The notes beneath the pieces are model-generated. The model made no database searches and was not told where the DNA came from. It saw only the letters and a program-made list of their open reading frames with translations. A stretch of DNA of 64,000 nt from CAVWDU01 sp963753815 (GTDB lineage Bacteria; Pseudomonadota; Gammaproteobacteria; Pseudomonadales; Halieaceae): the NCBI GenBank assembly GCA_963753815.1, contig CAVWDU010000003.1, positions 1,364,001-1,428,000 on the forward strand. Reading direction: 5' to 3'. The translations under genes and the position numbers were made by a program. Each line of letters opens with the position of its first letter. Positions within the stretch are counted from its first letter, which is position 1. Below, piece by piece: positions 1 to 8,381 of this stretch.

Positions 1-2870
1 TCCGCATCCAGTGCGTTGTCCAGTCCGAGGGTCCAGCGCAACCCCTCGAACAGGTCGAACTTGTAGCTCAGTTGCAGGTCGTGCACGGTCCAGGGCTCTA
101 TGCTGCGCGTCGTGCCGCCGGAGAGTGTCTCGCGCATCTGGCCGACGTAATGAATCTGGTAGTTGCCGCGCCAGCGCTGGCGGTTCCAGCTCACGCCAAA
201 ATTCGCCTTCCACTCGGGAATTCCGCCCAGCCCCTCCGAAGCCTCGTCGCGGAACGTGCCGGCCAGGTCGATTTCGGGCGCCGCGGGTTCAAGCCGCGCG
301 CGGTACTGCTCTATCCACGTCGCCCTGCCGGTGAGGGTGAGTTGTCCCCACCATCGTTGCGGGAGACTGAAGTCGAACGCGAGGTCGACACCACTCACCC
401 GACGCTCTCCCAGGTTGATATTGCGGGCTGATACCTGGGTGAGGTTGCCGGCTTCATCCCGGGTTACCTGCTCCCCGAAGCGGCCCTCGCGCGCGTTCTG
501 GTCGACGATGAACTGGGCGCTGGCGGCGACCACGTCCTCCCCTTCGATCAGGAAATAGTCGGCCGATAGCACCATGCCGGGAAAGGCTGTCGGGGTCCAG
601 ACCAGGCCTGCGCCGTAGGTGTCGGTCGATTCCGATTTCAGCGCCACGTTACCGCCCGAGATCACCAGGAACTGGTTGCGAGCGGGGTCGGCCAGCTGCG
701 CACAGCCGGGCAGCACGCCGACGTTTTCCGGTTGCTGGCAGGGGTCCTGGATGAAGGCCTGCTCCTCGGTCGCGCCCGCGTAGAGTTCGTTGAGGCTGGG
801 CGCGCGAAAGCTCTGAGCGTAGGTGCCTCGTAGCAGAACTGACGGTCCGGCCTGCAGGCGCAGCCCCAGCTTCGGGCTGGTGCTGGTGCCGAAATCGCTG
901 TAATTCGAGTAGCGTATGGCGGCTTCCGCGTCCAGCCGGTAGCGATCGCCCGGGCTTTTCCATGCAGGAAACACGGTCTCCGCGTACAGCTCCGTGATGT
1001 GCCGGTCTCCCCGGGTCGGCTGCAGGTTGATTGCCCCGAGGGTGCCGGCAGCGGCGAGCAGCGCGTCCGGTTGTTTGCTGGTCGATTCCTGCCTGTGTTC
1101 GAAGCCGAAGGCGACGTCGCCGCGACCGAAGGGCAGGTTGAGCAGCGCGTTGCTGATACTGATCTGCAGGCTGGACAGTTCGGAATGCCCGGAGACATTG
1201 CCGTCGGTGCGGATGAAATCCAGCTGCTGTTGGTCGATACTGCCGGCAGGGCCGAGCAGGTTCACGGGTACACAGCCATCGATGGTCAGTCCGCGGCATC
1301 CGCTGGCCGGGCCGAGACCCCGGCGGAGGTTTTCCGCATTGACCAGGTTGGAGGTTCTTTCCTCGGCGTCACTGCGGCTGTGGCTGTAGGCGAGTTCCCA
1401 GTTCCACTGGTCGTAGAGCCCCTCGAGCACCGCGCTGAAGCGGGTGACCTCTGAGCGATTGCGCCGCGTCCTGGGGGGCATTTCGACCAGCCGCCGGCGG
1501 GCATCGAGGATATCAGTGCCGAAGACGTTGTACCGATTCCCGGCATCGATCGTCAGTGGGTGCTGTTCAAACGCGGTGAAAACGGGCGTTGGCGCCAGCG
1601 TTGCCGTGCTGTCCGTCTCGGTGTAACCGAAGTCGAGCCTGCTGGTCACCTGTTCGGAAAAGTCATAGCTGAGCGTGCCGTATACGGTGTCGCGCTCCAG
1701 CGACGTCACCGCGGAGGTGAACTGCTGGTAGTTGAACAGGTCATCGGGGCCGGTGGGGCGGTAGCCGCCGCGCGTGGCGATCAGGGTTGTGCCGTCAGGC
1801 AGCGCAAGGCGGGCGTTGGGGGTGGCGCTGGAGCGGTTGTCGGTGCCGCCGCGGCTGCGGGTATCGGCGTTGGCGGAGACCCTGCGATCCCTACTGTAAA
1901 TGGGCTCCTGCCGGTAGGCCGAAGCGCTTACAAAGAAAGAGCCGTTGGGCAGCCCGGTACCGTATTGCACGGTGTGGGTCTGGGTTTCGAGGTCGCCGCG
2001 CTCGGCAGCACCGTAATAGGTCTCCGCGAGGACGCCATAGAAGTCCTTTTTCATGATGACGTTGACCACGCCGGCCACAGCGTCCGACCCGTAGATAGGC
2101 GAGGCGCCGTCCTTGAGTATCTCGATACGCTCCACGGCCGCCGGCGGCAGGCTGTTCAGGTCGACCGACTCCCCCGCCAGGCCGTCGTTGGCGACGCGGC
2201 GGCCGTTGATCAGTACCAGGGTGTTGCTCGCCGGCAGGCCGCGAAGTGTCACTGTCGCGGTGCCATTGCCGCCATTGGAAATGGCGGTGCTCAGTGCGTT
2301 CCCGGATACCGCCGGTACGAACTTCAGCAACTCGCCGACGGTCTGGGCCCCGCTGAGCTCGATATCGGGGGCGGAGAGAATGTCTACCGGGGCGACCCCC
2401 TTGTAGTCGATGCGCCGGATTCGCGAGCCGGTCAGCCGGGTGCCGTAGATGTAGGTTTCCTCGATGCCGGGAGCGTAGACGGGGTAGCGGCTCAGCGCCT
2501 CCTCGGGCGTCGCGCAGTCGGGCCCCGGCGCATATTGCTTGGCGCAGTCGGTGTCATAGACGGCAATCACCCGGTTGTTGACCAGCTCCCAGTCGAGCCG
2601 GGTATCAGCCAGCAGCTGGTCCAGAGCTTCTGCGCTGGTCATGGTGCCGATAACAGCGGGCGCGGCGAGGTCGCGGGTCAGGCGGTCGGAAAAGGCGATC
2701 GACAGGCCGCTCTGCCGACTGAACTGGATCAGAGCGGGCGACAACTGGCGGGCGTCGATCGCGAACTGGATATTGTCGTCCACGACCGCGTGTCCCGCGG
2801 CCGGGAGCAGCAGCCACAGGGTGAGCAGCAGCGCCCGGGTGAGCACCGCCGAAGACCGGTTGTCTGACAA
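1..2870 (-). CDS. TonB-dependent outer-membrane receptor with N-terminal STN signalling domain (3' end beyond window)
   Basis: The reverse strand is open from about 2870 to position 1, giving at least 956 residues, and the C-terminus lies outside the window. A hydrophobic signal peptide (LLLTLWLLLPAAGHA) is followed by an STN/secretin-type domain (about residues 30-100), then a plug domain with typical NTLVLINGRRV and GSDAVAGVVNVI motifs, then beta-barrel sequence up to the edge. It would import a TonB-energised ligand across the outer membrane; the STN domain allows signalling to the FecR protein encoded just upstream. The start is uncertain: a TTG at 2870 gives a basic signal-peptide N-region and lies 17 bases after a GGAGG, while a GTG at 2846 gives a shorter version. 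The ligand cannot be read from sequence. Confidence 0.88.
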   Translation of the reverse strand, partial: MSDNRSSAVLTRALLLTLWLLLPAAGHAVVDDNIQFAIDARQLSPALIQFSRQSGLSIAFSDRLTRDLAAPAVIGTMTSAEALDQLLADTRLDWELVNNRVIAVYDTDCAKQYAPGPDCATPEEALSRYPVYAPGIEETYIYGTRLTGSRIRRIDYKGVAPVDILSAPDIELSGAQTVGELLKFVPAVSGNALSTAISNGGNGTATVTLRGLPASNTLVLINGRRVANDGLAGESVDLNSLPPAAVERIEILKDGASPIYGSDAVAGVVNVIMKKDFYGVLAETYYGAAERGDLETQTHTVQYGTGLPNGSFFVSASAYRQEPIYSRDRRVSANADTRSRGGTDNRSSATPNARLALPDGTTLIATRGGYRPTGPDDLFNYQQFTSAVTSLERDTVYGTLSYDFSEQVTSRLDFGYTETDSTATLAPTPVFTAFEQHPLTIDAGNRYNVFGTDILDARRRLVEMPPRTRRNRSEVTRFSAVLEGLYDQWNWELAYSHSRSDAEERTSNLVNAENLRRGLGPASGCRGLTIDGCVPVNLLGPAGSIDQQQLDFIRTDGNVSGHSELSSLQISISNALLNLPFGRGDVAFGFEHRQESTSKQPDALLAAAGTLGAINLQPTRGDRHITELYAETVFPAWKSPGDRYRLDAEAAIRYSNYSDFGTSTSPKLGLRLQAGPSVLLRGTYAQSFRAPSLNELYAGATEEQAFIQDPCQQPENVGVLPGCAQLADPARNQFLVISGGNVALKSESTDTYGAGLVWTPTAFPGMVLSADYFLIEGEDVVAASAQFIVDQNAREGRFGEQVTRDEAGNLTQVSARNINLGERRVSGVDLAFDFSLPQRWWGQLTLTGRATWIEQYRARLEPAAPEIDLAGTFRDEASEGLGGIPEWKANFGVSWNRQRWRGNYQIHYVGQMRETLSGGTTRSIEPWTVHDLQLSYKFDLFEGLRWTLGLDNALDA

Positions 2871-2975
2871 ACTGGCGAAAACTAACGACCTCCTCCCGCT
2901 CCGGCGATTTGCCGCAGGCCAGTGGCCGGGGCGCTACCGCCCAGCGGGGGAAAAGAATCCCGGTCTCGTTATAGC

Positions 2976-4013
2976 TTACCGGGCACGCTTCAGCAACTGG
3001 ACAGTGCCATCGTCCAGTGGTCGCGCTTCGAGGTCCAGACTGAGTTCCAGCGCCCTCAACAGGGCTTCGGGGGACTGGTCGAGCACGAACACGCCCGATA
3101 CGGTCATCGCCGCCACGTCGGCGTCGGCGATCAGTATGTCGATGTCGTGGTAGCGCTCCAGTTCGCGCGCGAGCACCGGCAGGCGCATCTCGTCGGCCAC
3201 CAGTTCACCCCGCTGCCACGCCAATTGCCTGTCGCGGACAGCGCTACTGCTGCTGTACGCCCGGAAGCCGGCGCTGGACGCCAGCAGTGACTCGTTGGCC
3301 CGCAACACCTCGACAGCGGGCGCCCGGTTGCCGCTACCGTCGGTTTCCTCGACGCGAACGACCCCCTCGGTGACGAGGATTTCCACGCTGTCCGGCCGAC
3401 GATGAATGTTGAAAGCGGTGCCGATCGCGGTTGCCCTGGCGCTGCCGGTATCGACATGGAAGGGGCGCTTCGGGTCGGATGCTACCTCGAAATACACTTC
3501 TCCGCGCAGCAGCGAAAGACTGCGCTGGCCTGACTCGAAATGCACACGGATCCTGCTGCTGGTATTAAGTAGCAGCCTGGAGTCGTCGGGCAGTATCACC
3601 GTCCGCCGTTCGCCCAGTGCAGTGGTGTAAACCCTGGCATCCGCGTCGCCGTCTACTGTCGGCCAGAGCAGGATGGCGGCGAACAGGCAGGCGGCCACGG
3701 CGGCGGCTCTGGGCCACCAGGAGGCGGCATTGGCGGCCTCGCGCGGGCGCTCGCCGGCTGCTTCGGATTGCGCGGCGGCAGCGTCATCGACCGTCTCGGG
3801 CAGTACGCGGACGACTCCGAGGTCATCCCACAGCTCCAGCGCCGCGTCCATGGCTGGCGGGTGGCTGCTGTCGGCCCCGAGCCACAGGGCGAATGCATCG
3901 ATGTCGTCATTGCTGACGGAGTCCGACTGCAGGCGTGCCACCCAGGTGAGTGCCTCGTCGCTCTCGGGTGTGCGAGGCTCCGCGTCACGCTGTGGGTATT
4001 GATTGCGACCCAT
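2976..4013 (-). CDS. FecR family anti-sigma / signal-transducing inner-membrane protein
   Basis: This 345-residue protein has a cytoplasmic N-terminal DUF4880-like part (residues 18-65, with DIDAFALWL), one membrane segment near residues 103-117, a periplasmic FecR domain with TALGERRTVILPDDSRL at about 131-147, and a C-terminal STN-like domain (about 275-340). Proteins of this type sense a ligand-loaded TonB receptor and control the partner ECF sigma factor. It sits between the sigma factor gene upstream and the receptor gene downstream, all on the same strand, so the three form a classic cell-surface signalling unit. Start ATG has an AGGGA about 11 bases upstream. Confidence 0.9.
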   Translation of the reverse strand: MGRNQYPQRDAEPRTPESDEALTWVARLQSDSVSNDDIDAFALWLGADSSHPPAMDAALELWDDLGVVRVLPETVDDAAAAQSEAAGERPREAANAASWWPRAAAVAACLFAAILLWPTVDGDADARVYTTALGERRTVILPDDSRLLLNTSSRIRVHFESGQRSLSLLRGEVYFEVASDPKRPFHVDTGSARATAIGTAFNIHRRPDSVEILVTEGVVRVEETDGSGNRAPAVEVLRANESLLASSAGFRAYSSSSAVRDRQLAWQRGELVADEMRLPVLARELERYHDIDILIADADVAAMTVSGVFVLDQSPEALLRALELSLDLEARPLDDGTVQLLKRAR

Positions 4014-4134
4014 ATCGCCGTGTCCCTGTTATCCGGCCCCGTCAATCCGTCACGTCGGGCCGTCTTCTAATGGGTGAGAATATAGACGGTATACCTAGTT
4101 TGACGTACAGCATGACGGTTCCCTCATCGGATTT

Positions 4135-4704
4135 TCAGCTTTTCCTGTCTTTTTCCCCAACCGGGTCAGAGTGCGGGGTCGGGTCGTTGAGCCGGTCCCG
4201 GCATTGTTTAAGCGCCTGCAGTATGTATTTCTCCACGCTGGAGACCGAAACGCCGAGTTGCTCCGCGATCTCGCTGTACGAAAGGCCAGAGCGACGGTGC
4301 AGCAGGAAGGCCTGCTTGACCTTGAAGGGTAATTCATCCACCGCCTGGTAGATTGCCGCGAGTCGTTCACGGGCGCTGACGATCTGCTCGGGCGATGCCG
4401 CGGTGCCGATCGAGTCGGCGGGCTCACCGGACTCCATCTGGTCTTTCTCTCCCGAGAGAAAGCGGTGATGCAGCTGGCGCTTGCGTAACTGGTCAACAGC
4501 GAGGTTGGTGGCGACCTGGAACAGAAAGGCGCGGGCGTTGTCCAGCTGTTCGGGCTGGGCCATGCGGTGCAGGCGCAGGAACGCCTCCTGGGTGATTTCC
4601 GCGGCATCTTCCGGGCTGTCCAGCTTGCGAGCGAGGTACTTTTCGAGCCTGGCACCGTGCTCGGACACCAGTTCCGCAAGGAATCGTTGCTTGTCGCTGT
4701 TCAC
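4135..4704 (-). CDS. FecI-type ECF RNA polymerase sigma factor
   Basis: This 189-residue protein has sigma-70 region 2 (ITQEAFLRLHRM, about residues 38-49, and FLFQVATNLAVDQLRKR) and region 4 with a helix-turn-helix (SYSEIAEQLGVSVSSVEKYI, about 148-167). It would direct transcription of the adjacent FecR and TonB receptor genes once signalled. Only 54 bases separate it from the 3' end of serA on the same strand, so read-through from serA is possible in addition to any promoter of its own. Length and motifs are usual for the FecI family. Confidence 0.9.
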   Translation of the reverse strand: MNSDKQRFLAELVSEHGARLEKYLARKLDSPEDAAEITQEAFLRLHRMAQPEQLDNARAFLFQVATNLAVDQLRKRQLHHRFLSGEKDQMESGEPADSIGTAASPEQIVSARERLAAIYQAVDELPFKVKQAFLLHRRSGLSYSEIAEQLGVSVSSVEKYILQALKQCRDRLNDPTPHSDPVGEKDRKS

Positions 4705-4758
4705 AGGGTCGATGGGGTGATTCTCCGGTGCAGGGAAATCGCGAGGCGTCCCCGTCGG

Positions 4759-5989
4759 TCAGAAAAGTACCCGGCAGCGGATGGTCCCGTCGATCGCCGC
4801 GAGCTTCTCGAGGGCCAGGTCGCTGTAGTCGGCGTCGACGTCGATGACGACGTAGCCGATGTCCTCCGTGGTTTGCAGATACTGCGCCGCAACATTGACA
4901 TCATTGGCCGAAAACACGCTGTTGATTGCACTCATTACGCCGGGCACGTTGTGGTGGATGTGCAGTAGCCGATGGCTGCCCTCGTGCTCAGGCAGGGCGA
5001 CCTCCGGGAAGTTCACCGACGAGGTGGTGGTGCCATTGTCGCTGTAGCGCGCCAGTTTTTCGGCGACTTCCATGCCGATGTTTTCCTGCGCTTCCACGGT
5101 GGAGCCGCCGATATGCGGGGTGAGAAAAACGTTGTCGAAACTCTCTCAGTGGAGAGGCGAAGACCTCCTCGTTGCTGCGCGGTTCGACCGGGAAGACGTC
5201 GATACCGGCGCCGCCGAGATGCTCCCGGCGCAGTGCCGCCGCCAGCGCTTCGATGTCGACTACGGTGCCCCGGGAGGCATTGATCAGGATACTGCCGGGG
5301 CGCATACTCGCCAGCTCGGCGGCGCCTATCATCATGCGGGTGGACGGCGATTCGGGAACGTGGAGGCTGACTACGTCCGCGCTTGAAAACAGTTCGTCCT
5401 GGCTGGCGACCTGGCGCGCATTGCCCAGGGGGAGCTTGTTGACCACGTCGAAGAAAAGGACCCGCATCCCCAGGCTCTCGGCGATGACGCCCAGTTGCAT
5501 GCCGATGTTGCCGTAGCCAATGATGCCCAGTGTCTTGCCACGGATTTCAAACGCACTGGCCGCTGATTTACGCCACTCACCGCGGTGCGCCGCGGCGTTT
5601 TTGTCTGCAATCCGGCGCAACAACAGAATCGCTTCGGCAATGACCAGCTCGGCGACGCTGCGGGTGTTGGAAAACGGCGCATTGAAAACCGCGACCCCCC
5701 GGCGGCTGGCCGCCGCCAGGTCCACCTGGTTGGTACCGATACAGAAACAGCCGACCGCCACCAGCTTGCGGGCCTGCTCGAAAACCTCCGCGGTCAGCTG
5801 GGTGCGCGAACGTATGCCCACGAAGTGAGCATCCGCAATGGCGTCTCGCAGATCCTCGGGGGGCAGCGAGCCGGTCTGCAGCTGCACGTTATCGTAACCG
5901 GACCTGGCCAGCGCGGTGACGGCCGACCCATGGATGCCCTCGAGCAGCAGGAACTTGATCTTGTGCTTTTCCAGCGACTGTCGCGCCAT
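4759..5989 (-). pseudogene. serA: D-3-phosphoglycerate dehydrogenase, interrupted by a single-base frameshift
   Basis: The gene encodes the first enzyme of serine synthesis, NAD-dependent oxidation of 3-phosphoglycerate. The N-terminal frame (from 5989) carries the nucleotide-binding loop GIIGYGNIG, the arginine motif NASRGTVVD and the glutamate motif VFPVEP. Near 5137-5150 the reading frame shifts: the homologous continuation VFLTPHIGGS, with the catalytic His, and the C-terminal ACT domain (NVPGVMSAINSVF) lie in a second frame ending at 4759. The whole interval is 1231 bases, one more than 410 codons, so one extra base (most simply in the AAA at 5138-5140) explains it. Without it the product would be 409 residues, the usual length. 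Either a sequencing/assembly error or a real lesion; a truncated product would lack the catalytic His and the regulatory domain. Confidence 0.9.
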
Positions 5990-6019
5990 GCCGGGATGAT
6001 CCCTTGTTGAGGAGGCGCG

Positions 6020-6031
6020 TATGGTACCATA
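6020..6031. promoter_or_regulatory. 12-bp perfect palindrome in the serA / D-2-hydroxyglutarate dehydrogenase divergent promoter region
   Basis: TATGGTACCATA reads identically on both strands and lies in the 132-base gap between the divergent start codons (5989 and 6122). Each half (TATGGT) also resembles a weak -10 element pointing outward. It could be an operator for coordinate control of the pair or a coincidence; no matching -35 elements at ideal spacing were found. Confidence 0.3.
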
Positions 6032-6121
6032 AGGCTCTGTCCGGGCGCGGCTGTAAACGCCCCCGGGGCCGTGGCGGGAGGTGCTCCCTCGCGCCGTTTC
6101 CGCAGCCGTGGGAGGACATCT

Positions 6122-7519
6122 GTGCCCGACCTTGGGGAACCCCTGAAATCAGAACTCGAGCGCATTGTCGGTGCCGACAAGGTGCTTCTTGATCGCGAAT
6201 CGCTGCTCCGGTTCGGGTGCGACTGGACCCGTGTCTACGACCCCGATCCGGTGGCCGTGGTCCTGCCGGGCTCGGTGCCGGAGATTCAGGCCATCGTCCG
6301 GCTGGCGGCGGCCAATGCGCTGGCGATCGTGCCATCCGGCGGTCGCACCGGCCTGAGTGGCGGTGCCGTCGCCTGTCGCGGGGAGCTGGTTCTGGCGCTC
6401 GACCGGCTCAACGGGATCAGCGATTTCAGTGCGATCGATCGTACGGTGCGCTGTGAAGCGGGGGTCCTGACCGCGGAGCTGCAGGCCTACGCGCAGGATC
6501 AGGGGCTCTTCTACCCGGTCGATTTTGCCTCCAGCGGGTCGAGCCAGATCGGTGGCAACATCTCGACCAACGCCGGCGGTATCAAGGTGATCCGGTATGG
6601 CATGACCCGGGATTGGGTAGCGGGTCTGCGGCTGGTGACAGGCACCGGCGAGCTGCTTGACCTCAATCGCGGCCTGGTCAAGAACAACGCGGGGTATGAT
6701 TTGCGGCACCTGGTCATTGGTGCCGAGGGCACGCTGGGTATCGTCGTGGATGCGACGATACGTCTCTGTCGCCCGCCTCGCGACCCGGCGGTGCTGGTGC
6801 TGGGAGCGCCATCGATGCCGGCAGTCATGGACATTCTCCATGCCTACCAGGCCGAGCTGGACCTGTCTGCTTTCGAGTTTTTTTCGCGCGCAGCGCTGGA
6901 GAAGGTGGTGGAGCACCAGGGGTTGCCTCTCCCGTTTGAGACCCAGGCGGATTTCTACGTCCTGCTCGAGCTCGAGCAGGAGGGCGAAGCCACCATGGCT
7001 GCGGCCCTTGAGCTGTTTGAGCGCTGTGTCGAGGCGGGCACTGCGCTTGATGGCACTGTCAGCCAGAGCCTCGCCCAGGCGCGGGCGCTGTGGCGCCTGC
7101 GCGAGGATATCTCTGAGACCATCGCCCGCTGGACACCTTACAAGAACGATATTTCCACGATTGTTTCCCGTGTGCCGGCCTGCCTGGCCGAGGTGCAAGC
7201 GACGGTCAACCGGGAGTACCCCGACCTGGACGTGTTGTGGTACGGCCACATCGGCGACGGCAACCTGCACCTGAACATTCTGAAGCCGGATGCGTTGCCG
7301 GCGGCGGAGTTCCAGCGTCGCTGTGCCGGCGTCAGCGAGCAGGTGTTTGCCATCGTGCAGGCGCACGGCGGCAGCATCTCGGCCGAACACGGGGTCGGGC
7401 TGTTGAAAAAGGACTATCTGCACTTCAACTGCTCGGCGCTTGAACTGCAGCTTATGCGGCAGATCAAGTCCGCCTTCGATCCGCACGGCATCATGAACCC
7501 CGGCAAGATCTTCGACTGA
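6122..7519 (+). CDS. FAD-linked oxidase, probable D-2-hydroxyglutarate dehydrogenase (GlcD / D-lactate dehydrogenase family)
   Basis: This 465-residue flavoprotein has a PCMH-type FAD-binding domain (PSGGRTGLSGGAV, about residues 70-82, and GSSQIGGNISTNAGG, about 138-152) and a C-terminal FAD-oxidase domain with the metal/substrate motif GHIGDGNLH and the flavin-contacting SAEHGVGLLKK. In Pseudomonas the homologue beside serA oxidises D-2-hydroxyglutarate made by SerA's side reaction, pulling serine synthesis forward; the divergent position next to serA here supports the same role. Glycolate or D-lactate oxidation cannot be excluded from sequence. The GTG start at 6122 is chosen over an ATG at 6071 because GGAGGA lies five bases before it and the homologous part begins there. 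Confidence 0.85.
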   Translation: MPDLGEPLKSELERIVGADKVLLDRESLLRFGCDWTRVYDPDPVAVVLPGSVPEIQAIVRLAAANALAIVPSGGRTGLSGGAVACRGELVLALDRLNGISDFSAIDRTVRCEAGVLTAELQAYAQDQGLFYPVDFASSGSSQIGGNISTNAGGIKVIRYGMTRDWVAGLRLVTGTGELLDLNRGLVKNNAGYDLRHLVIGAEGTLGIVVDATIRLCRPPRDPAVLVLGAPSMPAVMDILHAYQAELDLSAFEFFSRAALEKVVEHQGLPLPFETQADFYVLLELEQEGEATMAAALELFERCVEAGTALDGTVSQSLAQARALWRLREDISETIARWTPYKNDISTIVSRVPACLAEVQATVNREYPDLDVLWYGHIGDGNLHLNILKPDALPAAEFQRRCAGVSEQVFAIVQAHGGSISAEHGVGLLKKDYLHFNCSALELQLMRQIKSAFDPHGIMNPGKIFD

Positions 7520-7554
7520 GCGGTCCGCGCGGCCCTGTGCGACTGCAGCGGATA

Positions 7555-8241
7555 TCAGTCCGGCAGAATGGTTTTTGCCCGATCCGCATTGCCGAGTATC
7601 AGCCGGTCTGCGGCGCGGTGCGCGAACAGGCCATTGGTGACCACGCCCACGATGCCGTTGATCATGGACTCCGTCGCCAGTGGCTGTGGCACCGGGTAAT
7701 TGTAGACGTCGAGGATGATATTGCCGTTGTCGGTCAGGACGCCCTCGCGGTAAACCGGGTCGCCGCCGGCTTTCACCAGTTCGCGTGCGACGTGACTGCG
7801 GGCCATGGGTATCACTTCCACCGGCAGCGGAAAGCTGCCCAGCGTGTGCACCAGTTTGCTTTCGTCGGCAATGCAGATGAATTCCCCGGCCACCGCTGCC
7901 AGGATTTTCTCCCGGGTGAGCGCGCCGCCGCCGCCCTTGATCAATTGCAGCGCGGCGTTGCTCTCGTCCGCCCCGTCGATGTAATAATCCACCCGGTCGA
8001 CGGTATTGAGATCGTAAACGGGTATGCCGTGGCTGCGCAGCCGCTCCGCGGTCGCTTCGGAACTGGCCACGGTGCCCTCGAAGAGACCGCTGACGGCTGC
8101 CAGTGCATCGATGAACAGATTGGTCGTAGAGCCGGTGCCGATGCCCAGGATGGTGTCGTCCTCCAGCAGGGGTTGCAGGTAATCCAGGGCCGCTTGCGCG
8201 GCTGTGGCCTTCGATTGATCCTGCGCTGTCTCGCCGGGCAT
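7555..8241 (-). CDS. rpiA: Ribose-5-phosphate isomerase A
   Basis: Interconverts ribose-5-phosphate and ribulose-5-phosphate in the pentose phosphate pathway. The 228-residue protein shows the family signatures GIGTGSTTNLFIDAL (about residues 34-48), YIDGADE (about 87-93) and KGGGGALTREKI (about 101-112), which hold the phosphate-binding and catalytic residues. It is convergent with the D-2-hydroxyglutarate dehydrogenase (36-base gap) and divergent from ilvA, an arrangement also known from Pseudomonas. Length is normal. Confidence 0.97.
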   Translation of the reverse strand: MPGETAQDQSKATAAQAALDYLQPLLEDDTILGIGTGSTTNLFIDALAAVSGLFEGTVASSEATAERLRSHGIPVYDLNTVDRVDYYIDGADESNAALQLIKGGGGALTREKILAAVAGEFICIADESKLVHTLGSFPLPVEVIPMARSHVARELVKAGGDPVYREGVLTDNGNIILDVYNYPVPQPLATESMINGIVGVVTNGLFAHRAADRLILGNADRAKTILPD

Positions 8242-8381
8242 GCTGCAATCCTTTGTGGTGTCGGTCGGCCCGCATTATAGGTCGACCCGCAATAATACCG
8301 AAATCCCGGTCCCGAGCGGCTGTAAAACGGGTTCGGCTCCATTACCATGTGGGCTCTTTTTTACCGTCCCTGTCAAAGCCC

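Noticed and set aside
1560..2867. A 435-codon plus-strand open frame opposite the TonB receptor gene
   Set aside because: Its translation is Gly/Arg/Val-rich with no family motif, while the minus strand encodes a clear STN-plug receptor; it is an antisense shadow of GC-rich coding DNA.
6149..8275. A 708-codon minus-strand open frame spanning D-2-hydroxyglutarate dehydrogenase and rpiA
   Set aside because: It runs antisense to one well-supported gene and out of frame through another; composition (Arg, Gly, His, Gln) is that of a shadow frame.
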